Source: CAZFLM01 sp964519955 (lineage in GTDB: Bacteria > Armatimonadota > Chthonomonadetes > Chthonomonadales > CAJBBX01). From it: a stretch of DNA of 7,629 nt. How positions within the stretch are numbered: the stretch's first letter is position 1; the number at the start of each line of letters is the position of its first letter. The translations under genes and the position numbers were made by a program. Positions 1 to 6,230 of this stretch are shown here, piece after piece. The notes under the pieces were generated by a model. The model saw only the letters and a program-made list of their open reading frames with translations. It ran no database searches and was not told the origin of the DNA. The DNA lies in contig CAZFLM010000154.1 of assembly GCA_964519955.1 (NCBI GenBank), forward strand, positions 1 to 7,629, in the 5' to 3' direction.

Positions 1-31
1 GCGCCTCGGTGCGCACACGGTTCCGAGGCGC
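1..31. repeat. Perfect 9-bp stem-loop at start of repeat unit
   Basis: GCGCCTCGG at 1-9 is the exact reverse complement of CCGAGGCGC at 23-31, with a 13-nt loop. The loop carries the palindrome GTGCGCAC. There is no T-tract on either side, so I do not call it a terminator. It forms the left end of the repeat unit seen again after the N gap, where only the right arm is present because sequence is missing. Confidence 0.7.
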
Positions 32-64
32 GACAGTCATGGAGCGCGTGCCTCCCGGCGGCGG
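8..64. repeat. 57-bp direct repeat, copy 1 (before the gap)
   Basis: This stretch matches 242-298 at 56 of 57 positions; the only difference is C56 versus G290. Identity stops at 65/299. Positions 18-46 inside it contain the core CGGTKCCGAGSCGCGAC, which also occurs in the other downstream spacers. The region 1-315 as a whole holds no credible gene. Open frames crossing it depend on Ns and do not resemble any protein I know. Confidence 0.9.
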
Positions 65-74
65 GCGGGCGCCG

Positions 75-88
75 GCGGTTGAAACCGC
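75..88. repeat. Short hairpin GCGGTT-GA-AACCGC
   Basis: GCGGTT (75-80) and AACCGC (83-88) are perfect reverse complements separated by two bases. A second hairpin follows 17 bases later at 106-123, so the two look like parts of one structured intergenic element. From memory, a similar sequence with a GGTTGAAACCGC core followed by a second small hairpin recurs in intergenic DNA of several environmental bacterial phyla; I could not verify this. Confidence 0.55.
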
Positions 89-105
89 GCCTCGCGACGG
101 CACGA

Positions 106-123
106 AGCCCGCCTCCGCGGGCT
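106..123. repeat. Short hairpin AGCCCGC-CTCC-GCGGGCT
   Basis: A perfect 7-bp stem (106-112 with 117-123) encloses a 4-nt loop. It pairs with the 75-88 hairpin as a two-hairpin module inside the repeat unit that runs up to the N gap. No T-tract follows on either strand, so a terminator role is not supported. Confidence 0.6.
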
Positions 124-141
124 GGACGGCCACGGCGCCTC

Positions 142-241
142 NNNNNNNNNNNNNNNNNNNNNNNNNNNNNNNNNNNNNNNNNNNNNNNNNNNNNNNNNNN
201 NNNNNNNNNNNNNNNNNNNNNNNNNNNNNNNNNNNNNNNNN
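142..241. other. Assembly gap of exactly 100 Ns
   Basis: Exactly 100 unknown bases, a common placeholder length for a scaffold gap of unknown size. The left contig ends in GCGCCTC (135-141) and the right contig begins GGTGCGCACAC (242 onward). In the intact copy at 1-18 these two strings are directly adjacent. The break therefore falls inside a repeat unit, and the true distance could be zero or a multiple of about 134 bp. Confidence 0.95.
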
Positions 242-298
242 GGTGCGCACACGGTTCCGAGGCGCGACAGTCATGGAGCGCGTGCCTCCGGGCGGCGG
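242..298. repeat. 57-bp direct repeat, copy 2 (after the gap)
   Basis: Second copy of the 8-64 repeat, with one mismatch at 290. It begins at the first base after the Ns and ends 17 bases before the stop codon side of the membrane-protein gene. It therefore sits immediately downstream of that minus-strand gene. The core CGGTTCCGAGGCGCGAC lies at 252-268. Confidence 0.9.
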
Positions 299-315
299 AT
301 GGGTGCCGGCGCGTT

Positions 316-2301
316 CTAGAAGATGAACGTCCGGTACGTGCTCACCCCGAGCAACCAGCCGCCGAGCGACCAGAGGGCCGCGATGACGTAGTCGCCCAGG
401 ATGAGGCCCAGGAAGAAGGGCAGGGCGTTGCGGTAGCCGCGCGCGCCGCCGTAGCGCACCACCAGGAGCTTCAGCAGCCAGCCCACGAACAGCGCGCTCC
501 AGAAGTACTCCAGCGCGTAGCTGTTGGCCAGGGCGTAGCCGATGGGGTGGAAGGGCCACCAGACGAAGCGGGACTTCGCGACGGCCAGGACCAGCGTGAT
601 GCCCGCTCCGACGCCGGAGAACGCGAGCGCCATGCCCTCCGTTGGGCGCGGGTTGTCGGCCCAGTCCTGCAGGCGGCCGAATGCCTCGCGGCCGATGCCC
701 GTGGCGTAGGACTGGATGTGCGGCGTCGCCTCGCCCTGGCGGTACATCACGTCGAGCAGCGCCCACATCGACGCCACCGCCCCGACGACGGTCGCGATGA
801 CGATGGCGGCCAGGAGGCGGCGCGACTCCATGCGTGTCGTCTGGCCGATCTTCATCGCTTCGAGCTGGTGCGGCATCGGGTGGGAGCGGTAGCCCCTGTT
901 GAACCAGAACATGAACGAGAGCAGCGTCAGGTTGCGCTGGCCCAGCAGCTCCGTGCCGAAGATCTGCACCATGAACCGCTCGGGGTTCACCCAGTTCAGC
1001 TCGTGGGCAGGCGGGCCCAGCTCGGCGCGCACGCGCGTGATGCCGATCGAGAGCACGAAGTAGAAGCCGAAGTAGACCAGGGGCAGCCACATCGACATGC
1101 CGGCCGCGACGCAGCCGCCCGTCAGCACGAGCATGCCCGCCAGCAGGCCGAGCAGCGCCGAGCGATAGGAGAGGGCGTCCGCGCTGCCAGGGGCGGTGCG
1201 CCCGGTCCGGAGCGCCTCCCGCCAGACGCCCAGCAGGTAGTGCCGCGACATCCAGACCATCGCGATTGAGAGGCCGATCCACGCGCCCGTGCCCTGCTCC
1301 TTCACGTAGGGGATCTTGGCCATCGCGGCGGACGCGCCGGGGCCCTGAAATCCCCACGCGACGCAGCCCACGTCGATGAGCTTGCGCAGGATGTAGAAGA
1401 ACCAGCACGAGAAGGTGAGGTCGAGCGGCAGGAAGAACGCGAAGCCGATGGCGAACGGGAAGAACCCCACCGGCAGCCACCCCAGACCGGTCCACGGGGC
1501 GTTGGTGATGTTGGGACCGAGGTCCTGCAGCTTCAGGTGCAGGTGCGGAACCGACGGGTAGAAGTAGTTCAGGTTGTTCATCGTCTGGATGACAATCGGG
1601 ATGGCGAACCCGAGCAGGAACCGCCGGTCTACGTACGTCGACGTGTTCGTGACGGAGAGCGGGATCTGGACGATGGGGAAAGAGAGCTTCTCCTCCTCCG
1701 TCCAGCGCTTGCGGAGGATGACGTTGATGCAGAGCATGATCCACGTCAGCGTGAGGACGAAGGCGACCCAGAAGCAGATCGGCAGGATCCAGTGCGCCAG
1801 GTTATCCCACTGGTAGATGCTCGACCCGCCGATGTAGTAGCCCTTGAGCGCGGCCTTGTCCTGCGGGGCCATCCACTTGGGCACGAAGCCGAAGAAGCGG
1901 TTGAACCGGTTGGTCGGGTCGTCGAACCACCACATGAAGCCGAGGGTCGAGGGCAGGTTCTCCAGCGAGTCGCGGCCCATGACCGCCGACGCCATGCTGA
2001 GCATCACGTAGACGATCATCAGCTCGGCCTGGGTGAGCGCGTGGCGCGGGAACCGGCGGCGCACGGACGCGTTGACCAGCGTGAGCACGATGAGCAGGAA
2101 GACCACGTGGAAGAAGAGGCTGACGCAGGTGGAATCGAGCGAGTTCCACTGCATCTCCATGACCGCCATCCAGTAGCAGTTGAGCGGGATGAGCGCCGCG
2201 CCGAGCAGGATTGCGCGCCGCGTGACGACGGGCGACGGGCGCGCCGGCGCGGCGGGTGAGTTCTCTTGTGTGGGTGTCTGCCCGGCATCTGGTCCAGTCA
2301 A
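316..2301 (-). CDS. DUF6785/DUF6784-type polytopic membrane protein
   Basis: A 661-residue integral membrane protein of unknown function. The overall look matches the large DUF6785 (N-terminal) plus DUF6784 (C-terminal) membrane proteins known from planctomycetes, Armatimonadota and relatives. I count about 12-13 hydrophobic segments, near residues 29-48, 60-78, 90-108, 170-195, 228-245, 275-300, 340-360, 381-402, 405-423, 495-518, 556-574, 590-615 and 627-652. Conserved-looking patches are NRGYRSHPMPHQLEAMKIG (468-486) and the HPIG-containing helix (585-588). The fold may be transporter-like, in the manner of oligopeptide transporters, but no substrate can be named. The start is a TTG preceded at 8 nt by GAGGAG. 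An upstream in-frame ATG at 2460 would add 53 residues of low-complexity, non-membrane sequence with no ribosome site. The gene is divergent from the secreted-protein gene at 2475. Confidence 0.85.
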   Translation of the reverse strand: MTGPDAGQTPTQENSPAAPARPSPVVTRRAILLGAALIPLNCYWMAVMEMQWNSLDSTCVSLFFHVVFLLIVLTLVNASVRRRFPRHALTQAELMIVYVMLSMASAVMGRDSLENLPSTLGFMWWFDDPTNRFNRFFGFVPKWMAPQDKAALKGYYIGGSSIYQWDNLAHWILPICFWVAFVLTLTWIMLCINVILRKRWTEEEKLSFPIVQIPLSVTNTSTYVDRRFLLGFAIPIVIQTMNNLNYFYPSVPHLHLKLQDLGPNITNAPWTGLGWLPVGFFPFAIGFAFFLPLDLTFSCWFFYILRKLIDVGCVAWGFQGPGASAAMAKIPYVKEQGTGAWIGLSIAMVWMSRHYLLGVWREALRTGRTAPGSADALSYRSALLGLLAGMLVLTGGCVAAGMSMWLPLVYFGFYFVLSIGITRVRAELGPPAHELNWVNPERFMVQIFGTELLGQRNLTLLSFMFWFNRGYRSHPMPHQLEAMKIGQTTRMESRRLLAAIVIATVVGAVASMWALLDVMYRQGEATPHIQSYATGIGREAFGRLQDWADNPRPTEGMALAFSGVGAGITLVLAVAKSRFVWWPFHPIGYALANSYALEYFWSALFVGWLLKLLVVRYGGARGYRNALPFFLGLILGDYVIAALWSLGGWLLGVSTYRTFIF

Positions 2302-2309
2302 CGGCGCGG

Positions 2310-2315
2310 CTCCTC
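2310..2315 (-). promoter_or_regulatory. Shine-Dalgarno deciding a TTG start
   Basis: On the minus strand GAGGAG lies 8 nt upstream of TTG (2301-2299). This is the best ribosome site near the N-terminus and places the start just before a short hydrophilic leader and the first membrane helix. No ATG in frame has a comparable site. Confidence 0.75.
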
Positions 2316-2409
2316 GGCGGTCTGCGGTGCATGCCCCATGTTCGCCACGGAGTGCCTCGTCTCCTGATGCACGTCCGGCCACTTGGGCCGGCTCGCCGCG
2401 CAGACCGCC
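2316..2409. promoter_or_regulatory. 11-bp perfect inverted repeat in divergent control region
   Basis: GGCGGTCTGCG (2316-2326) is the exact reverse complement of CGCAGACCGCC (2399-2409), with 72 bases between. The pair lies inside the 173-bp space between two divergent genes, the usual place for shared operators. Between the arms there is another dyad, CCGGCC-ACTTG-GGCCGG (2375-2391). The left arm abuts the Shine-Dalgarno of the minus-strand gene, so pairing or protein binding there could affect its translation or transcription. An operator role is inference; GC-rich DNA produces some such repeats by chance. Confidence 0.35.
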
Positions 2410-2422
2410 TGCGCAATGTGCC

Positions 2423-2428
2423 GATAAT
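2423..2428 (+). promoter_or_regulatory. Possible -10 box (GATAAT)
   Basis: GATAAT differs from the TATAAT consensus at one base and is AT-rich against a very GC-rich background. It would put a transcript start near 2435, about 40 nt before the GTG at 2475. I see no convincing -35 element at 16-18 nt upstream, so this is weak. Confidence 0.25.
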
Positions 2429-2460
2429 GCCGATGGGCCGCTGCCGGCATGGCGCGGCAT

Positions 2461-2466
2461 GGGAGG
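2461..2466 (+). promoter_or_regulatory. Shine-Dalgarno deciding a GTG start
   Basis: GGGAGG ends 8 nt before GTG 2475 but 14 nt before the in-frame ATG at 2481. Spacing therefore favours GTG. Both starts keep the signal peptide intact, so the protein changes by only two residues. Confidence 0.65.
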
Positions 2467-2474
2467 ATCGAAGC

Positions 2475-5018
2475 GTGCGCATGGTCACGATCGCGTCACC
2501 GGTCGTCGTGCTGGCGGCTGTGCTCCTGGCGACACCTGCACTGGCCCAGACGCCCAGCGGGAAGGTCACCGAGGCGGAACTCACGTCGTACTCCAGGATG
2601 CCGGAAGCTCAGCAGCGGACCGGCGTGCCCAGGGAGCGGATGCAGGCGTGGTTCGTCGACATGGTCGAGCGTTGGCAGCACTTCCTGGAGCCCGCCGCCG
2701 TGGCGAGCCTCGTAGACCTCGGCAAGTCCGCCGGGTACCGGAAGCTGCTGGCGCCGCCGACAGGCTCCGGCCCGGCCGACTGGACGCTCGTGTGGCGCAC
2801 GACCAGGCGCGGCCCGATGAAGGAGCCCGGCGAGCCGTTCTACTTCCCCGACGACATGGTCGCGCTCTGCTACACGCCCACCAACATCGCGGAGCATGCC
2901 TACTGCTGGCACGAGCTGCAGCACGGTATCCTCGCGGAGCACTCCCTGATCAGTCCGGGCAACGACGTCGTCGACCAGGAGCACGCCTACATCACCGGGC
3001 TGGGCCAGGCGACGGTGGCGTGGCTGCATCAACTCACCAAGGTGAACCAGTTCGAGAAGCTGGTGGTGGAGGCCGACGCGCTCAGCAAGACCTACGTGAA
3101 GCGCGGCGAACGCGTGGACAAGGCGCTGGAGCGGCACATCTGGGGGCGCTGCCATGAGTCGTGGCGGAAGTCGTACGCCCTCGTCAGGGACATGGCCCCG
3201 CTCACGGTGGCGATGCGCCAGGAGTACCAGCGCCTCGCGGGCGTGTCGACTCCCACGGTCGAAGAGGTTATTCGGTTCTACATGGGCGGCGGGGTCGGCA
3301 AGATCAAGGTGCCTCGCTGGGTGTTCTCGACGGACCCGCCCCGGGAGTTGGTGCTGATCGACATTGCGGACGCGAAGAGCAGAGCGGACAAGGGCATCGC
3401 GCGGCATGCCGTGAAGCTCCGGGTACGGGAGTACCCCTACTCGTGGATGGGGCCTGGGCGGATCGTGAACCGGTTGCCGGTCACCCGCGGGAAGCTGTCT
3501 ATCCGGCTCGAGGACGACGATAGCGATGCGTGGCTCGGCCTCGCGCTCAACGGCAAGCCCGTGAAGGGCGTGGCGGTGGGTTCGAGCACCAGCGTCCGCA
3601 CGTTCACCGCGGACCTGGCAGCGCTGAAGAGCGACGTGCAGGCCGCCGACGGGTTCGCGCTGTCTCTCTTCCGGCAGAACCTGGCGGAGCTGCGCGGCGA
3701 GAAGCGCTACCGCATCGTGGTGGACTACGTGGACGGCCGCGATGCGTCGGGCGACGCCGTGTACGACCCGTCGCGAGCGATCTTCTACGTCGTGTTCAAC
3801 AAGGGACAGCAGGCTCCGCCGGCCGGGTGGCGCGCTTCGTCGCGGCCGGCCCAGGCGAGCACACCGACCGGCCCGTCAACTCCGCGCCATCGCGGACCAG
3901 CGTGGTACCTGGTCGGGACGCGCGCGGTGAAGGACACCGCCCGGTTGGGGGGCGGCCGGACCGCCCCCGGCTCGATCAGCGCGACCTCGGGCTCCTACTC
4001 CGTGCCCTTCTCCAACGAGTGGCAGGAGGGCGTCGATAGCTGGAGCGCCTCCTGGACGGCTCCGCCGAGCGTGCTGAAGGTGGGAGACACTGTCTCCGGC
4101 ACCTTGACCGTGTCGAACGCGGGCAGCACGGTGCGCAACAAGCAGGACAGCAAGCCCCGGCGGCTATCCAGCAGTGTCTCGTGCCGCATCTTCTATCGCG
4201 ACCGCTCCGTGGGGGCCGGCACGAGCGCTTCTGCCGCGATCGACCTGGACCGGCCCGAGAACGCGAAGCCGTCGGACACGGTGAACTACTCCTGGCGCGT
4301 ATTCGCGCCGGCCGACGAGAAGAAGATGCAGGTCGGGTTCCAGTTCGGCGTGTACTACATGATGTACGACTACGATTACCGCGACGACACGCCGCCGCCA
4401 CCCAAGTCCTCGACGGCTACGACCAAGCCTGCCGCGAGCGCGCCGCCAACCTCCGTATCGAGCGAGGTCGTCGTCGCGGAGGCGCCGAAGCCGAGGGAGG
4501 ACCCGCGCCTCAGCGACACGCCGCCGGAAGACGGGGAGGAGGTGCCGGTCGTCAAGGACCGCAAGACGCCGCCGAAGCCGCCCACGCCGAAGGAGCGCTG
4601 GTACACGCACGCGCGCGGCGACTACCGGATGCCTTTGCCGAGGGGGTGGAGCATCCGGGAGGGCAGCGGCACCGGCGTCGACACGCTGACCCCGGAGGAC
4701 GTGAGCGTGATCGTGCGGCCGGGCAGATCGTACGCGGAGATCACGGGGCTATCCGTGGACAAGGCGCTTCAGCGCGCCGTGGATGCGCTCCGCGGGAAGC
4801 GCCCCGACCCGGTGACGTCGATCACGGTGGGCGGCGCGCCCGGGCGGGTGATCACCACCTACGACGCGAAGGACAAGTGCTGGCTCTGGCACGTGTTGTT
4901 CCTCCAGGCCGACCGCTGCTACTACATCGGGATCACGCTGCCAGACTCGTCTGGCCCAGCCCCCGAGATGCCGGCGCGGGCGGCTTCCATGCTCAACGGG
5001 GTGCGCTTCACGCGGTAG
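2475..5018 (+). CDS. Secreted multidomain protein with HELQH zincin-like motif
   Basis: An 847-residue exported protein I cannot assign to a named family. Residues 1-24 form a signal peptide: basic start, hydrophobic core, and ALA before Gln25. The N-terminal domain has HELQHGILAEH at 146-156, matching the HExxH zinc-peptidase signature. His156 stands where metzincins place a third ligand, but their Gly is Leu here. Glu169 in DQEHAY is an alternative, gluzincin-like third ligand. Residues about 300-450 and 520-632 are beta-rich; the latter (VLKVGDTVSGTLTVSNAGS) looks Ig-like. A Pro/Ser/Thr-rich linker spans about 638-709. Residues 710-847 (YRMPLPRGWSI onward) resemble the PsbP/Mog1/DcrB-type fold. 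A secreted or periplasmic metallopeptidase is the leading inference; a catalytically dead relative is possible. Upstream in-frame sequence back to 2256 lacks a ribosome site and overlaps the divergent gene. Confidence 0.85.
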   Translation: MRMVTIASPVVVLAAVLLATPALAQTPSGKVTEAELTSYSRMPEAQQRTGVPRERMQAWFVDMVERWQHFLEPAAVASLVDLGKSAGYRKLLAPPTGSGPADWTLVWRTTRRGPMKEPGEPFYFPDDMVALCYTPTNIAEHAYCWHELQHGILAEHSLISPGNDVVDQEHAYITGLGQATVAWLHQLTKVNQFEKLVVEADALSKTYVKRGERVDKALERHIWGRCHESWRKSYALVRDMAPLTVAMRQEYQRLAGVSTPTVEEVIRFYMGGGVGKIKVPRWVFSTDPPRELVLIDIADAKSRADKGIARHAVKLRVREYPYSWMGPGRIVNRLPVTRGKLSIRLEDDDSDAWLGLALNGKPVKGVAVGSSTSVRTFTADLAALKSDVQAADGFALSLFRQNLAELRGEKRYRIVVDYVDGRDASGDAVYDPSRAIFYVVFNKGQQAPPAGWRASSRPAQASTPTGPSTPRHRGPAWYLVGTRAVKDTARLGGGRTAPGSISATSGSYSVPFSNEWQEGVDSWSASWTAPPSVLKVGDTVSGTLTVSNAGSTVRNKQDSKPRRLSSSVSCRIFYRDRSVGAGTSASAAIDLDRPENAKPSDTVNYSWRVFAPADEKKMQVGFQFGVYYMMYDYDYRDDTPPPPKSSTATTKPAASAPPTSVSSEVVVAEAPKPREDPRLSDTPPEDGEEVPVVKDRKTPPKPPTPKERWYTHARGDYRMPLPRGWSIREGSGTGVDTLTPEDVSVIVRPGRSYAEITGLSVDKALQRAVDALRGKRPDPVTSITVGGAPGRVITTYDAKDKCWLWHVLFLQADRCYYIGITLPDSSGPAPEMPARAASMLNGVRFTR

Positions 5019-5046
5019 GGCGACGCGTTGGCCACCATCTCGCCCA

Positions 5047-5084
5047 TCGACGGGCCCTCGCGGAGGAACGCGGGGGCTCGTCGG
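5047..5084 (+). terminator. Strong 16-bp stem-loop between two plus-strand genes
   Basis: The arms 5047-5062 and 5069-5084 pair over 16 bp around the loop GAGGAA. Thirteen pairs are Watson-Crick and three are G:U when read as plus-strand RNA. On the minus strand those three become A:C mismatches, so the structure suits plus-strand transcripts. It begins 29 nt after the stop of the secreted-protein gene and ends 47 nt before the next start. No U-tract follows, so it is not a classic intrinsic terminator; it may stop or pause polymerase, or protect the upstream mRNA's 3' end. Confidence 0.5.
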
Positions 5085-5131
5085 CGAACCGGGCTTGCGA
5101 ACTCAGCGAACTGAACAACGAGGAGACCGGA

Positions 5132-5920
5132 ATGGACAGGCGGTCGTTTCTGAGGGCATCGGTGGTGGGGGCGGCTTCGGCTTCGGCCGCGGCGCTGGTC
5201 GAGGGGGAGGCCGAGGCGCAGGCGCCCGCGCGCGAGCACTACGAGCTGCAGATCTACCACACGCGGATCGGCAAGCAGGGCGGCATGGTCGACGCGTATC
5301 TGCGCGACGCCTATCTTCCGGCGCTCAAGCGGGCGGGCGCCGGGCCGGTGGGCGTCTTCGGCGTCATGGTAGGGCCGGACGCGCCGTCGACGTACGTGCT
5401 GATCACCTACCCCTCCGCGGCGGACGTGCTGGGCGTGCGGGAGCGCGTGGAGAGCGACAACGCGTACAGGACCGCGGCGGCCGGCTTCCACGACGTGCCC
5501 GCCACCGACCCCGCGTTCGTGCGCCTCGAGAGCGGCCTGTTCCGCGCCTTCGCGGGCATGGCCAAGGTCGAGCAACCCGCGAAGAAGGGCCGCATGTTCG
5601 AGCTGCGCACGTACGAGAGCCACAGCCTGACCGCGCACCGCAAGAAGGTCGAGATGTTCAACACGGCCGAGATCGGCATCTTCCGCAAGACGGGGCTGCA
5701 GCCTGTGTTCTTCGGCGAGGGCCTGATCGGGAGCAACCTGCCGAAGCTGACCTACATGCTGACGTTCGAGAACCTGGCGGCGCGCGAGAAGAACTGGGGC
5801 ACGTTCGTGTCGTCGCCCGAGTGGCGTGAGCTGTCCGGCAAGCCGGAGTACTCGGACGCGGCAATCCTGACGAACATCACGTCGATCTTCCTGTACCCGA
5901 CGGGGTATTCGGAGATCTAG
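5132..5920 (+). CDS. Tat-exported protein with two NIPSNAP-like domains
   Basis: A 262-residue protein with a twin-arginine signal: RRSFLR at 3-8, an Ala-rich hydrophobic stretch, and a likely cleavage after AEA (27-29). The mature part has two similar ferredoxin-like halves. The first is HYELQIYHTRIGKQGGM at about 36-140. The second is MFELRTYESHSLTAHRKKVEMF at about 155-262. Both show the ELxxY opening, and the second ends in a conserved-looking WRELSGKPEYSDAAI block (231-245). This is typical of NIPSNAP (dimeric alpha-beta barrel) proteins. No reaction is established for the bacterial members, so I name none. The start is ATG with GAGGAG six bases upstream (5120-5125). Tat export suggests folding or cofactor binding before secretion, which is inference. 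Confidence 0.9.
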   Translation: MDRRSFLRASVVGAASASAAALVEGEAEAQAPAREHYELQIYHTRIGKQGGMVDAYLRDAYLPALKRAGAGPVGVFGVMVGPDAPSTYVLITYPSAADVLGVRERVESDNAYRTAAAGFHDVPATDPAFVRLESGLFRAFAGMAKVEQPAKKGRMFELRTYESHSLTAHRKKVEMFNTAEIGIFRKTGLQPVFFGEGLIGSNLPKLTYMLTFENLAAREKNWGTFVSSPEWRELSGKPEYSDAAILTNITSIFLYPTGYSEI

Positions 5921-5939
5921 GCGGCGCGAACGGCGCGGT

Positions 5940-5957
5940 GGGCGCGGAGGCCCGCCC
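5940..5957. repeat. Hairpin GGGCG-loop-CGCCC, copy 1
   Basis: GGGCG (5940-5944) pairs with CGCCC (5953-5957) around an 8-nt CGGAGGCC loop. The same stem and nearly the same loop recur at 6109-6127. It starts 20 nt after the NIPSNAP stop codon. No T-tract follows. Confidence 0.5.
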
Positions 5958-5978
5958 TCCAGCCGCAGCGGCGCGTGC

Positions 5979-6032
5979 AGGCAGGGACCCGGCGGGGCAC
6001 GGGGTGTGCCGCCCCACGGCTGGTGCGTCGCC
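5979..6032. repeat. Degenerate 54-bp direct repeat, copy A
   Basis: It shares AGGCAGGGACCCGGCGGGGC at its left end and GTGCGTCGCC at its right end with 6093-6145, which has a variable middle. The centre folds as GGCAC-GGGGT-GTGCC. The whole space 5921-6230 holds only such hairpins and repeats. Arg/Pro-rich frames crossing it look like composition artefacts, not genes. Confidence 0.7.
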
Positions 6033-6092
6033 GGGGTGCCGCCGAGGGCGGCGGCGGTCCATGGCGGGCGTGTCCGTTGTGGAGCGGTGCCG

Positions 6093-6145
6093 AGGCAGGA
6101 ACCCGGCGGGGCGCGGAGGCCACGCCCTACGGTTTGTGCGTCGCC
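6093..6145. repeat. Degenerate 53-bp direct repeat, copy B
   Basis: Partner of 5979-6032, starting 114 bp further right and one base shorter. It contains the second GGGCG/CGCCC hairpin (6109-6127). It is immediately preceded by CGGTGCCGAGGC (6085-6096), a partial copy of the core also found at 18-46, 252-280 and 7462-7490. Confidence 0.7.
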
Positions 6146-6170
6146 AGACTGGCGGCTGCGGCGGATGGAG

Positions 6171-6190
6171 GGTGGCGCTCCGTCGCCACC
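6171..6190. repeat. 7-bp perfect stem-loop upstream of URO-D gene
   Basis: GGTGGCG (6171-6177) and CGCCACC (6184-6190) enclose CTCCGT. A smaller hairpin CGCCA-GAC-TGGCG (6142-6154) precedes it. The stem ends 40 nt before the ATG at 6231. The nearest T-run (TTT) is a few bases further on and interrupted, so it could be a weak terminator for upstream transcription or a 5' leader hairpin of the URO-D mRNA. Confidence 0.4.
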
Positions 6191-6230
6191 GCGCCGCGTT
6201 TGCTCGTACCTGTTGCTTGGAGACTGACTG

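Noticed and set aside
9..1269. Open frames on the plus strand crossing the N gap
   Set aside because: They depend on unknown bases, include repeat DNA, and continue antisense to the membrane-protein gene.
2302..2460. 53-residue N-terminal extension of the membrane protein to ATG 2460
   Set aside because: No ribosome site, hydrophilic low-complexity sequence before the first helix, and a good GAGGAG site for the downstream TTG.
2256..2474. 73-residue N-terminal extension of the secreted protein
   Set aside because: It would bury the signal peptide internally and overlap the divergent gene; GGGAGG supports GTG 2475.
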